The translations under genes and the position numbers were made by a program. From Flavobacteriia bacterium (GTDB taxonomy: Bacteria; Bacteroidota; Bacteroidia; Flavobacteriales_D; Crocinitomicaceae): a stretch of DNA of 64,000 nt. The stretch is taken from contig CANLGD010000004.1 in NCBI GenBank assembly GCA_947490145.1, forward strand, positions 1-64,000. The letters are read 5' to 3'. Below the pieces are notes generated by a model that worked only from the letters and a program-made list of their open reading frames with translations, was not told the DNA's origin and searched no databases. Of the stretch, positions 8,630-16,236 are shown piece after piece (position 1 is the first letter of the stretch; the number at the start of each line of letters is the position of its first letter).

Positions 8630-9550
8630 ATGAACATACTTATTACAGGTGGAGCTGGATTTATACCAAGTTCTACTGCTGACAAATTACTTGAGAACCC
8701 TTCAAATAGAGTTACATTAGTGGATAATTTTTTAACAGGTTTAAAATCAAATATTCCTATTCATGAAAATTGTAAATTTATTGAATGTGATGTGAACAAT
8801 ATAAATCAAATAAAACTAATTTTTGATAACAACCAATTCGATTATGTCTTTCATTACGCGGCTATGGTTGGAGTTCTTAGGACTCTTGAAAATCCTATAG
8901 GCGTTTTAGAAGATATTCAAGGAATAAAAAATATTTTAGAACTTTCCAAAAATACGAAGGTAAAAAGAGTTTTCTTTTCGTCATCTTCTGAAGTATATGG
9001 GGAACCTGTTCATCTTCCTCAAAATGAAGAAACAACACCATTAAATTCGAGACTACCTTATGCGATAGTTAAAAATGTTGGAGAATCATATTTTAGATCT
9101 TATTTTCAAGAATATGGTCTAAAATACACCATTTTTCGCTTTTTTAATACTTATGGACCAAAACAAAGTCCAGATTTTGTCATGTCAAAATTTATTAATT
9201 TAGCATTAAATAATGAAGATATTACTGTTTATGGTAATGGAAGTCAAACAAGAACCTTTTGTTATATTGATGATAATGTAGAGGCTTGTTTGAATACCTT
9301 AGAAAATGATAATTTTGCAAATGATGTTTTCAATATTGGAAACGACAAAATAACTACTGTTTTGGAGTTAGCAAATACTATTATTCGTTTGACTAATTCT
9401 AAGTCAAAAATCATCAACTTTCCACCTTTGCCAGAAGGAGATATGACCAGAAGACAACCAGATATTTCTAAAATGAAACAAATATTAAATAGAGATTTAT
9501 TGTCTCTTGAAGAAGGAATTAAAAAAACAATTTTATTGAGAAGAATTTAA
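8630..9550 (+). CDS. NAD-dependent epimerase/dehydratase with GGAGFIP loop
   Basis: Extended SDR of 306 residues, last gene of the polysaccharide cluster. The Rossmann loop reads GGAGFIP (residues 7-13) where almost all relatives have GGAGFIG: Pro replaces the third Gly. The rest is standard: FHYAAMVGV, SSSSEVYGEP, the catalytic Y-x3-K in LPYAIVKN, RFFNTYGPKQ, and GDMTRRQPDISK near the C-terminus, which is typical of UDP-glucuronate decarboxylase/4-epimerase-like enzymes. It is preceded by 41 bp without a clear promoter, so it probably belongs to the same transcript. An activity on a UDP- or dTDP-sugar is expected; the substrate is unknown. Confidence 0.83.
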   Translation: MNILITGGAGFIPSSTADKLLENPSNRVTLVDNFLTGLKSNIPIHENCKFIECDVNNINQIKLIFDNNQFDYVFHYAAMVGVLRTLENPIGVLEDIQGIKNILELSKNTKVKRVFFSSSSEVYGEPVHLPQNEETTPLNSRLPYAIVKNVGESYFRSYFQEYGLKYTIFRFFNTYGPKQSPDFVMSKFINLALNNEDITVYGNGSQTRTFCYIDDNVEACLNTLENDNFANDVFNIGNDKITTVLELANTIIRLTNSKSKIINFPPLPEGDMTRRQPDISKMKQILNRDLLSLEEGIKKTILLRRI

Positions 9551-9573
9551 TAAGCTATTTTCCTATTTTTCCA

Positions 9574-9581
9574 TACATTTG
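9574..9581 (+). promoter_or_regulatory. -7 box of the fumarylacetoacetase promoter
   Basis: TACATTTG fits the Bacteroidota -7 consensus TAnnTTTG and ends 19 bp before the ATG at 9601. No clear TTTG -33 element is visible at the right distance. Confidence 0.4.
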
Positions 9582-9600
9582 TAAAAAAAATAATAAGCAC

Positions 9601-10872
9601 ATGATTTCAGCAAACAATCCTTCACTTAAATCCTGGATTTCAATTCCAGAAAATTCTGATTTCCCAATTCAAAACCTTCCTTTTGGAATTTTTAAAACAG
9701 CTTCTGTTGGCGAGAGAGTAGGAGTAAGGATAGGAGACTTTGTTTTAGACCTTAAAACCTTGTTTGTTTTAGGTTATTTGGAAAATTTACCGTTTGAAAG
9801 TTATGATTTTGACACAAAATATTTAAATATTTTGATGGGTAAAGGGAAAAAAGCTACGAGAGATTTAAGAAATAGAATTTCAAAATTATTGGAGACAAAT
9901 CACGATGATTTAAGTAAAAACGAACATCACGTTTCACAAGTTTTAATTCCCATTGAGCAAATTACGATGTGTATGCCTGTTCAAATTGGAGATTATACAG
10001 ATTTTTATTCTTCACGAGAACACGCTACAAATGTCGGAACTATGTTTCGTGACCCTGCAAATGCATTATTGCCGAATTGGCTATGGATTCCAGTTGGTTA
10101 CCACGGAAGAGCAAGTTCAGTAATAATTTCTGGTCAGGATATTCACCGACCAAAAGGACAAATTAAACCAAATCCTGACGAAAATCCAATTTTTGCTCCT
10201 TGTCGTAATTTAGATTTTGAATTAGAAACTGCTTTTATTACTTTTGAAGGAAAACCGCTTGGAGATTCAATTTCTCCTGATGAAGCAGAAGATTTTATTT
10301 TTGGGGTTTGTTTATTTAATGATTGGTCTGCGCGAGATATCCAAACCTGGGAATATATTCCCCTAGGACCATTTTTATCAAAAAATTTCGCATCAAGCAT
10401 TTCTCCTTGGATTGTAACCTTGGATGCACTTCAACCCTATAAATGCGAAGGACCAGTTCAAGCTCATCACGAATTATCTTATTTAGAGTTTGAAGGAAAT
10501 AAATCCTATGATATTAAATTACAAGCATTTATTCAACCTGAAAATGGTGAAGAAAATCTGATAAGTACATCGAATTTGAAATTCATGTACTGGAATATGG
10601 CGCAACAATTAGCTCATCATACAGTAAACGGGTGCAATGTTCGTTGCGGAGATTTGATGGGGTCTGGAACAATTTCAGGGCCAACTGCAGATTCGTACGG
10701 ATCAATGCTAGAATTAGCTTGGAAAGGAACTAAACCTCTAACTTTATCTGATGGTACAGAAAGAAAATTCATTCAAGATCACGATTCAGTTATTATGAGA
10801 GGATATTGCGAAAATGAAGGTGTTAGAATTGGATTTGGTGAAGTGAGAGGAAAGATTTTACCTGCGAAGTGA
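9601..10872 (+). CDS. fahA: Fumarylacetoacetase
   Basis: Hydrolyses 4-fumarylacetoacetate to fumarate and acetoacetate, the last step of tyrosine degradation. At 423 residues the protein has the usual length. It carries the small N-terminal domain, then the catalytic domain with GDYTDFYSSREHATNVG, MFRDP and PVGYHGRASS, and the metal and substrate segments DFELE, FNDWSARDIQ and GSGTISGP. It has its own probable promoter and no linked hmgA or hpd gene in the window, so here it stands alone. Cytoplasmic. The assignment is firm. Confidence 0.97.
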   Translation: MISANNPSLKSWISIPENSDFPIQNLPFGIFKTASVGERVGVRIGDFVLDLKTLFVLGYLENLPFESYDFDTKYLNILMGKGKKATRDLRNRISKLLETNHDDLSKNEHHVSQVLIPIEQITMCMPVQIGDYTDFYSSREHATNVGTMFRDPANALLPNWLWIPVGYHGRASSVIISGQDIHRPKGQIKPNPDENPIFAPCRNLDFELETAFITFEGKPLGDSISPDEAEDFIFGVCLFNDWSARDIQTWEYIPLGPFLSKNFASSISPWIVTLDALQPYKCEGPVQAHHELSYLEFEGNKSYDIKLQAFIQPENGEENLISTSNLKFMYWNMAQQLAHHTVNGCNVRCGDLMGSGTISGPTADSYGSMLELAWKGTKPLTLSDGTERKFIQDHDSVIMRGYCENEGVRIGFGEVRGKILPAK

Positions 10873-10917
10873 TTAATTGCTTAAAATTTTCTTACTGTTA
10901 ATTTGAAATGTAAAATT

Positions 10918-10949
10918 AACCACTTAGAAGCATAAGAAAACTTAGAAGT
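10918..10949 (-). repeat. Inverted copy of the 'CTAAGTGGT' intergenic repeat
   Basis: Read on the minus strand, this segment contains CTAAGTTTTCTTATGC followed by TTCTAAGTGGTT. It matches the plus-strand copy at 11132-11159 over about 26 bases with one difference. Together the two could form a long-range stem of the intergenic region. Confidence 0.7.
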
Positions 10950-11131
10950 ATTGTGATAAAAATTCACATATGATAAAATCAGTTTAAAAAAAATATGTAC
11001 AATCGACGTGAAAAATTAAAGTTAGACTGAATGTTACTAATTCAAGCTAAGTTTTTTTAGCCTCTGCTGAAAGTGTTTAAAAAAATAATCACCAAAGTTA
11101 ATTGATAAAAAAGTACCTAAACTAAACACAG

Positions 11132-11159
11132 TCTAAGTTTTCTTAAGCTTCTAAGTGGT
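11132..11159 (+). repeat. Direct copy of the 'CTAAGTGGT' intergenic repeat (upstream side)
   Basis: This 28-base copy begins TCTAAGTTTTCTTAAG and ends CTTCTAAGTGGT. It is identical, but for one base, to the copy at 11775-11802 on the other side of the GxxExxY gene. The similarity goes on more loosely for about 28 bases (AAAAAACTTTCAAC against CAAAAAAACTATCAAC). Confidence 0.8.
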
Positions 11160-11315
11160 AAAAAACTTTCAACTAAGTTTGATTAACAAAAAAAGTAACT
11201 ATATTTATCGTAATTTAAGTTTCTAAATTCTTAAAATATTAAACCTTTTGTCATTTTAAAAAAAAACTTAAATTTTTTTTAAAAATAAATGATTAAATCT
11301 GATTAAAATCAACTC

Positions 11316-11723
11316 ATGACAAAGAAAAGTATTAACTCATTAGCATATAAAGTGCTGGGCTGTGTGATCGAAGTTCATAAAAATATTGGACCAGGTTTGT
11401 TAGAAAGTGTTTATCATAAATGTTTGATGCACGAGTTAGAATTGAAAGGTATTTCTTTCGTGTCAGAAAAAATGGTTCCAATTAAGTACAAAAATATTTT
11501 TCTCGAAACAGAACTAAGATGCGACTTATTTATAGAGGATTCTGTAGTTCTTGAATTGAAATCAGTTAAAGAATTTCATCCAATATATGATGCACAAATA
11601 CTAACTTATATGAAATTACTTGAAGCACCAAAAGGGTTATTAATTAATTTTAATTGTTATAATATTTTCGAAGATGGACAAAAAGCATTCATTAACAGTT
11701 TTTTCAATAATTTAGATGATTAG
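11316..11723 (+). CDS. GxxExxY family protein (nuclease-like fold)
   Basis: A 135-residue protein with the signature G-LL-E-SV-Y at residues 27-33 (GLLESVY), after the conserved IEVHKNIGPG. A D70-x9-E80-x-K82 pattern (CDLFIEDSVVLELK) has the form of a PD-(D/E)xK nuclease core. The family is widespread in Bacteroidota and often present in several copies per genome; its role is unknown, and mobility or defence has been suggested only from the fold. Here the gene is alone, set between near-identical repeats (11132-11159 and 11775-11802), so it may have arrived as a small cassette. Catalysis is not shown. Confidence 0.88.
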   Translation: MTKKSINSLAYKVLGCVIEVHKNIGPGLLESVYHKCLMHELELKGISFVSEKMVPIKYKNIFLETELRCDLFIEDSVVLELKSVKEFHPIYDAQILTYMKLLEAPKGLLINFNCYNIFEDGQKAFINSFFNNLDD

Positions 11724-11774
11724 AAAAGGCTGTCAAGAAGTAAATGAAAATATATATATATATTTTTACCGCAA

Positions 11775-11802
11775 TCTAAGCTTTCTTAAGCTTCTAAGTG
11801 GT
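11775..11802 (+). repeat. Direct copy of the 'CTAAGTGGT' intergenic repeat (downstream side)
   Basis: This copy begins TCTAAGCTTTCTTAAG and ends CTTCTAAGTGGT, with one base different from the upstream copy at 11132-11159. It lies 51 bp after the GxxExxY stop codon. The two direct copies are 643 bp apart and bracket the gene. Confidence 0.8.
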
Positions 11803-11903
11803 CAAAAAAACTATCAACAAAGTTGATAAAACATATTTACTATTTTTAAGTTTTTTATTAGCCTTGGATTAAAATATAAAAAAAAGAAACATTATTTTTA
11901 TTT

Positions 11904-14126
11904 ATGACAGAAATCGACCTAGAAAAAGAAAGAATTGAAATACTTAATGCATTTAAAGGACTTTTAAGAGCCACTAAAGACCGTACGCGAGAAAACACCA
12001 AACTCATCCGAAAGGCTTTTGATGTTGCTGTTGATGCCCATAAAGATGTTAGAAGAAAATCTGGAGAGCCCTATATTTACCATCCAATTGCTGTTGCTCG
12101 AATTTGTGCAGAAGAAATCGGACTTGGAACGACAAGCGTTGTTTGTGCATTGCTTCACGATACGGTTGAAGACACGCATATAACTTTGCAAGATATTGAA
12201 GATTTATTCGGAGAAAAACCACGCAGAATTATTGATGGTTTAACAAAAATCCCCGAAGTTTTTGACGAAAACGCTTCTATTCAAGCGGAAAATTTTAGAA
12301 AAATGATTTTAACCATTTCTGACGATATCAGAGTGGTTTTAATTAAACTGGCGGATAGACTTCATAATATGAGGACTTTAGGAAGTATGGCTCCGGAAAA
12401 ACGATTAAAAATTGCCTCCGAAACCAAGTTTCTATATGCACCACTTGCTCATCGTCTCGGCTTATACTCAATTAAAAGCGAATTAGAAGATCTAGCATTC
12501 AAACATACGGAACCAGAAGTTTATCAGCAAATTGAGAATAACTTAAAGTCAACACAAGATGTAAGAAATCGTTTTATTAGACGATTTGTTCATCCAATTC
12601 GAGAAGCTCTATTACATGAAGGGTATATTTTCGACATTAAAGCTAGAACAAAATCTATTTCTTCCATTTGGAGAAAAATGCAAACGAAGGGCGTGCCTTT
12701 TGAGGAAGTGTACGATTTATTTGCCATTCGAGTTATTGTAGATACACCTGTTGAACTTGAAAAACCTGACTGTTGGAGGATTTATAGTTTAGTGACCGAT
12801 TTTTATCAACCAAGCCCAGACCGATTAAGAGATTGGATATCGACCCCACGTGCGAATGGATATGAATCGCTTCATACTACCGTAATGTCTCCGCAAGGAA
12901 AATGGGTAGAAGTTCAAATTCGTTCCAAACGAATGGATGAAATTGCGGAAAAAGGACTTGCTGCTCATTATAAATACAAGGAAGAAAAGGGTGAAGATTC
13001 AAAATTTGACCGCTGGTTAGTTGAGATTCGTGAGTTAATGGAGAATCCAGATTTAAGTGCGATGGATTTTGTGAATGAATTCAAAATGAATTTGTTTTCG
13101 GAAGAAATATATGTATTTACACCAAAAGGAGATTTAAGAGTTTTGCCACATGATGCTACAATTTTAGATTTTGCATACGATATTCATACTGAAATTGGTA
13201 GCAAATGTATTGGTGCAAAAGTGAATAATAAATTAGTGCCTTTGAGTTATCAACTGCATAATGGAGATCAGGTTGAAATCATAACCTCAGCGAAGCAAAA
13301 GCCAGTTGATGAATGGCTAAAATTTGTCACTTCGGCTAGAGCAAAACAAAAAATAAAAACAGCATTATTCGAAGAAAAGAAAATCATTTCATTTGATGGC
13401 AAAGAAATCTTACAAAGAAAATTAAGGCAGTTTAACATTAAATATACACCCGAAAATATTGCGGTTTTGGAAAAATATTTTGCTTATGCAAGTGCTCAAG
13501 ATTTATATTTTAGAGTTGCGAAGGGAAAAGTTGATTTAGCGAAAATCCGTGAAATTGAAAATCATAATGGAAATTTATCCCTGGAGAAAAAAGGAAGTAA
13601 TGTTCCGAAAGATAAACACGAATTAGATGTTTATCCAAAAATAAATAAACAAGAAGACGTCCTTATAATAGGAGAGGATTTTAAAAACATCCAATATCGT
13701 TTAGCAAAATGTTGCAATCCAATTCCGGGAGATGAGGTTTTTGGTTTCATAACAATCAATGAAGGAATAAAAATTCATCGAAATAATTGTGCTAATGCAG
13801 AACATTTAATGTCAAAAATGGCATATCGCTTGGTGAAAACAAAGTGGAAAAAGCAAGAATTAACTGCTCATTTAGCCTCTATAAGATTAATTGGCATTGA
13901 TAATGTTGGAATTGTAAATAAAATTACAGAAATCATTTCAAATCAGCATAATGTAGATATGAAATCAATTTTCTTTGAAGCAAATGATGGAATTTTTGAA
14001 GGTAGAATTAAAGTGTTAGTTTACGACAAGGAACATTTGGAACAATTGACGAATAATTTTGAATTAATTGAAGGAGTGAAAAGAGTTGAAAGATGGGATT
14101 CACAAGATGAAGAAGCGATTCAATGA
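11904..14126 (+). CDS. rel: Bifunctional (p)ppGpp synthetase/hydrolase, RelA/SpoT family
   Basis: Makes and degrades the alarmone (p)ppGpp in the stringent response. The 740 residues show, in order, the HD hydrolase domain (YHP with H60; H85-D86 in LLHDTVEDT; KLADRLHNMRTL near 148-159), the nucleotidyl-transferase domain (DRLRDWISTPRANGYESLHT at about 300-320, then VEVQIRSKRMDEIAEKGLAAH), a TGS domain (EIYVFTPKGDLRVLP at about 400), a conserved-Cys region (RLAKCCNPIPGDEV) and a C-terminal ACT domain. Both catalytic sites look intact, so a bifunctional enzyme is expected. Single-gene unit by its spacing. Confidence 0.97.
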   Translation: MTEIDLEKERIEILNAFKGLLRATKDRTRENTKLIRKAFDVAVDAHKDVRRKSGEPYIYHPIAVARICAEEIGLGTTSVVCALLHDTVEDTHITLQDIEDLFGEKPRRIIDGLTKIPEVFDENASIQAENFRKMILTISDDIRVVLIKLADRLHNMRTLGSMAPEKRLKIASETKFLYAPLAHRLGLYSIKSELEDLAFKHTEPEVYQQIENNLKSTQDVRNRFIRRFVHPIREALLHEGYIFDIKARTKSISSIWRKMQTKGVPFEEVYDLFAIRVIVDTPVELEKPDCWRIYSLVTDFYQPSPDRLRDWISTPRANGYESLHTTVMSPQGKWVEVQIRSKRMDEIAEKGLAAHYKYKEEKGEDSKFDRWLVEIRELMENPDLSAMDFVNEFKMNLFSEEIYVFTPKGDLRVLPHDATILDFAYDIHTEIGSKCIGAKVNNKLVPLSYQLHNGDQVEIITSAKQKPVDEWLKFVTSARAKQKIKTALFEEKKIISFDGKEILQRKLRQFNIKYTPENIAVLEKYFAYASAQDLYFRVAKGKVDLAKIREIENHNGNLSLEKKGSNVPKDKHELDVYPKINKQEDVLIIGEDFKNIQYRLAKCCNPIPGDEVFGFITINEGIKIHRNNCANAEHLMSKMAYRLVKTKWKKQELTAHLASIRLIGIDNVGIVNKITEIISNQHNVDMKSIFFEANDGIFEGRIKVLVYDKEHLEQLTNNFELIEGVKRVERWDSQDEEAIQ

Positions 14127-14133
14127 GTTAAAA

Positions 14134-14187
14134 GTTATGAATTATGAGTGTTGAACTTCGGACAAGCTCAGTTTAAAAGTTATGAGT
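14134..14187 (+). repeat. Dispersed GTTATGAATTATGAGT-type repeat
   Basis: Two partial copies (GTTATGAATTATGAGTG at 14134-14150 and AAAAGTTATGAGT at 14175-14187). Related copies occur at 26076, 27168 and 52249, always between genes. Confidence 0.55.
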
Positions 14188-14369
14188 CTTTTCCTAATCG
14201 TTTATACTACGAAGTTGAAAAATAATCCTGTAAAAATCGCTGGTATTATTCAGTGACAATTGACTTTAATTAGTCTTATGTCTTTTTTTTAATAGCGAAG
14301 CGGTTCTAAAGTCTAAAAAAAATTTTGTTATTTTTTAGTAAAAAATGGAAATCGTATGTAATTAATCAG

Positions 14370-14377
14370 TATTCTTG
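14370..14377 (+). promoter_or_regulatory. Probable -7 box for the DUF1573 gene
   Basis: TATTCTTG matches TAnnTTTG in seven of eight positions and ends 21 bp before ATG 14399. No convincing -33 element. Confidence 0.3.
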
Positions 14378-14398
14378 TAAAAAAATATAATAGAAACT

Positions 14399-14824
14399 AT
14401 GAAAGCAATGTTATTTATTTTATTGACATTTGGAATGTCGGTAGTAAGTTTTTCTCAAGAGAAAACAAAAAAAACGAAAAAAGTAAAATCTGCAATTACT
14501 TTTAAAACAATGGTTATTGAAAGAAATGGCATTGAATATGGTGCAGATGAAACTTTTACATTTGAATTTAAAAACACTGGTAAAGCACCAATTTTAGTTA
14601 CAAATGTTGCAACTTCTTGTGGTTGTACAACTGCTAAAAAACCTGAAGAACCAATTAAACCTGGAAAAACAGGAGTTATCGCAGTAAAATACGATACAAA
14701 AAGAGTAGGTAATTTCACAAAAGAAATTACAATTACAACAAATGCGCAAACTGAACCAATTAAATTAACAATTAAAGGTACAGTTAATCCAGAAAAAACT
14801 GTTGATCCTGTTAAAACAAATTAA
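14399..14824 (+). CDS. Exported DUF1573 domain protein
   Basis: A 141-residue secreted protein. Residues 1-19 form a signal peptide (MKAMLFILLTFGMSVVSFSQ). The rest is a DUF1573 domain of immunoglobulin-like type with the hallmark NTGKAPILVTNVATSCGCTT and the closing strands ITITTNAQTEPIKLTIKG. The function of the family is not established; in Bacteroidota it occurs alone and as a terminal module of larger surface proteins. A second DUF1573 module ends the 766-residue protein at 48472-50772. It has its own terminator and is the only gene of its unit. Confidence 0.9.
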   Translation: MKAMLFILLTFGMSVVSFSQEKTKKTKKVKSAITFKTMVIERNGIEYGADETFTFEFKNTGKAPILVTNVATSCGCTTAKKPEEPIKPGKTGVIAVKYDTKRVGNFTKEITITTNAQTEPIKLTIKGTVNPEKTVDPVKTN

Positions 14825-14842
14825 TCGAATATAATTGGATAG

Positions 14843-14883
14843 AAGTCCTTGTCAATAATTTGGTAAAGGACTTTGTTTTTTTA
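14843..14883 (+). terminator. Rho-independent terminator after the DUF1573 gene
   Basis: AAGTCCTT (14843-14850) pairs with AAGGACTT (14866-14873) and is followed by TTGTTTTTTT. Confidence 0.85.
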
Positions 14884-14935
14884 CAAAAGATTATCTGAAA
14901 TTAAGGGAAAATTTTAAATATATTTCATAATTTAC

Positions 14936-14965
14936 TTTGATTTTAAGAAATTATCAGTATCTTTG
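14936..14965 (+). promoter_or_regulatory. Promoter of rpmH (Bacteroidota type)
   Basis: TTTG at 14936-14939 and TATCTTTG at 14958-14965, 18 bp apart, match both elements of the TTTG / TAnnTTTG promoter. The ATG follows 44 bp downstream. Confidence 0.75.
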
Positions 14966-15009
14966 CATTCCGAATTTTGAAATAAAACGCAATTAAAGTA
15001 TAAATAGTC

Positions 15010-15168
15010 ATGAAAAGAACGTTTCAACCCTCTGTAAGAAAAAGAAAAAATAAACATGGTTTCCGCAGTAGAATGGCAACGAAAAATGGTCGTAAGGTCA
15101 TTGCTGCTCGTCGTCGAAAAGGTAGAAAAAAAGTAACTGTTTCTAGCGAATCGAACCACAAACGTTAA
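15010..15168 (+). CDS. rpmH: 50S ribosomal protein L34
   Basis: A 52-residue basic protein of the large ribosomal subunit. It begins [20 protein letters not shown] and continues [20 protein letters not shown], the full L34 signature, followed by the short tail [12 protein letters not shown] often seen in Bacteroidota. It has a strong promoter and its own terminator, so it is a single-gene unit. No rnpA follows, as expected where rpmH is not in the dnaA-rnpA arrangement. Confidence 0.97.
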   Translation: MKRTFQPSVRKRKNKHGFRSRMATKNGRKVIAARRRKGRKKVTVSSESNHKR

Positions 15169-15194
15169 TTTTTGTTGACTTTAATAGTATTATG

Positions 15195-15229
15195 GGCTGT
15201 TCGTTATCTGACGAATAGCCTTTTTTTAT
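15195..15229 (+). terminator. Rho-independent terminator after rpmH
   Basis: GGCTGTTCGT (15195-15204) pairs with ACGAATAGCC (15211-15220), with one G-T pair, followed by TTTTTTTATT. Confidence 0.88.
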
Positions 15230-15320
15230 TTGTTAAATTTTCACAATAATATAACTTCATTTAAACATATATGCAAAAAGAGTGTTATATTTATATTCAT
15301 TCTAAACAAAAAAAATAAAT

Positions 15321-15509
15321 ATGGGACGTCCTCCTTCAAAACCAGCTAGATTGAAAGACGGTTTTTACATAGAAGTAAAAAACTCTGGGTCGAGTGCAAT
15401 AATTTTAAGAAGAGATACACGCGAGCAAATGATGATCGCAGCTACTGAATACGGTAGAAGTAAACAAGTAACTGTTCTTGGTGAATTGAAAAACGATAAA
15501 TGGATTTAA
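15321..15509 (+). CDS. Small conserved protein of unknown function (62 residues)
   Basis: Begins MGRPPSKPARLKDGFYIEVK, ends VTVLGELKNDKWI. It is basic, without signal peptide or membrane segment, and looks like a compact all-beta or mixed fold. A regular codon pattern, an ATG after an A-rich leader and its own terminator support a real gene. The GRPPSKPARLKDG start resembles short AT-hook-like or RNA-binding tails (GRP followed by Lys/Arg), but this is only a likeness. Function unknown. Confidence 0.8.
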   Translation: MGRPPSKPARLKDGFYIEVKNSGSSAIILRRDTREQMMIAATEYGRSKQVTVLGELKNDKWI

Positions 15510-15540
15510 TTAACATTATCTAATTAATTTAAAATATATA

Positions 15541-15571
15541 ATTCTCAATGTTTCATTGGGAATTTTTTTTT
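15541..15571 (+). terminator. Rho-independent terminator after the 62-residue protein gene
   Basis: ATTCTCAATG (15541-15550) pairs with CATTGGGAAT (15554-15563), one G-T pair, loop TTT, followed by a run of T. Confidence 0.85.
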
Positions 15572-15622
15572 GATTTAAAATTGAAATAAAAATTACTACT
15601 TTTACAAAACAAGATTTAATTT

Positions 15623-16069
15623 ATGTTATCCAAAAAATCAAAATACGCTATTAAAGCTTTGGTTTGTATTGCTAAAAATTACGGCAATAATGTTCCAATG
15701 AAAATTTCACAAATTTCTGAAAGTGAAAAAATTCCTCGTAAATTTTTGGAAACAATCCTAGTTGAATTGCGCAATAGTGGCTACGTTCACAGTAAAATGG
15801 GATCTCATGGTGGATATTATCTTGCGAAACATCCTGACGAAATTGTTTTAACTCAAATTATCAGACTTTCAGGTGGACCTTTGGCTTTGCTACCTTGTGT
15901 AAGTTTGAATTTTTATGAAAAATGCGAAGAATGTGTTAATGAAGCAACTTGTAGCCTGAGAGAAGTTGCTCAAGAAGTACGTGATGCAACAATTCGTATT
16001 TTATCCAAAACCAGTCTTTCTGACTTAATCGAAAGAGAAATGAAATTAATTGAAAAAATAGGGATTTAA
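15623..16069 (+). CDS. Rrf2 family transcriptional regulator
   Basis: A 148-residue winged-helix regulator. The DNA-binding part is MLSKKSKYAIKALVCIAKN, then ISQISESEKIPRKFLETIL and LRNSGYVHSKMGSHGGYYLA. The C-terminal half holds four cysteines in the order C-x8-C-x2-C-x5-C (PCVSLNFYEKCEECVNEATC), in the place where IscR-type members bind an Fe-S cluster; the spacing differs from the classical C-x5-C-x7-C. It lies 167 bp upstream of the sulfite reductase gene in the same direction, with two copies of an inverted repeat between them. It most likely controls the sulfur island in response to sulfur supply or Fe-S status, in the manner of CysR/CymR. The signal is inferred, not seen. Confidence 0.9.
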   Translation: MLSKKSKYAIKALVCIAKNYGNNVPMKISQISESEKIPRKFLETILVELRNSGYVHSKMGSHGGYYLAKHPDEIVLTQIIRLSGGPLALLPCVSLNFYEKCEECVNEATCSLREVAQEVRDATIRILSKTSLSDLIEREMKLIEKIGI

Positions 16070-16088
16070 ATTTATTTTTTTAAATAAT

Positions 16089-16109
16089 GTCCTACTAAAA
16101 ATGTAGTAC
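16089..16109 (+). promoter_or_regulatory. Operator 1, GTCCTAC-N7-GTAGTAC
   Basis: An imperfect dyad (GTCCTAC, seven bases, GTAGTAC), 20 bp after the Rrf2 stop. All 14 arm bases are identical to operator 2 at 16181-16201, while the seven central bases differ. This is the pattern expected of a protein-binding site. Confidence 0.75.
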
Positions 16110-16133
16110 TAATATTTTTATTTTTAAAATTTA

Positions 16134-16165
16134 TTTGCTTTTATCATTTTAATGTATTTATTTTG
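16134..16165 (+). promoter_or_regulatory. Probable promoter of the sulfur island
   Basis: TTTG at 16134-16137 is followed after 20 bp by TTATTTTG (16158-16165), seven of eight matches to TAnnTTTG. It lies between the two operators; the expected start point is near 16172, so operator 2 would cover about +10 to +30. Confidence 0.5.
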
Positions 16166-16180
16166 CAATCAAATTTACAA

Positions 16181-16201
16181 GTCCTACAATTTTAGTAGTA
16201 C
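16181..16201 (+). promoter_or_regulatory. Operator 2, GTCCTAC-N7-GTAGTAC
   Basis: Same arms as operator 1 with spacer AATTTTA. The two sites start 92 bp apart. It lies 35 bp before the ATG of the reductase, just downstream of the -7 box, a position from which a bound protein would repress. Confidence 0.75.
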
Positions 16202-16236
16202 TTAGTATTGATTAAAAACTAAAAATATATATTGAA

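Larger units (their letters stand above)
10873..11315 (+). other. Intergenic region with repeats upstream of the GxxExxY gene
   Basis: A 443-bp AT-rich stretch without a plausible gene. It contains two copies of an intergenic repeat in opposite orientation (listed separately at 10918 and 11132) and a looser third match near 11047-11076. No tRNA or strong terminator was seen. Confidence 0.6.

Noticed and set aside
10873-11903. Transposon or integron around the GxxExxY gene
   Set aside because: No transposase, recombinase or target-site duplication was seen; only the repeats are supported.
14188-14398. RNA gene or riboswitch upstream of the DUF1573 gene
   Set aside because: No stable paired structure or known motif beyond short AT-rich hairpins; only the dispersed repeat and a weak -7 box can be supported.
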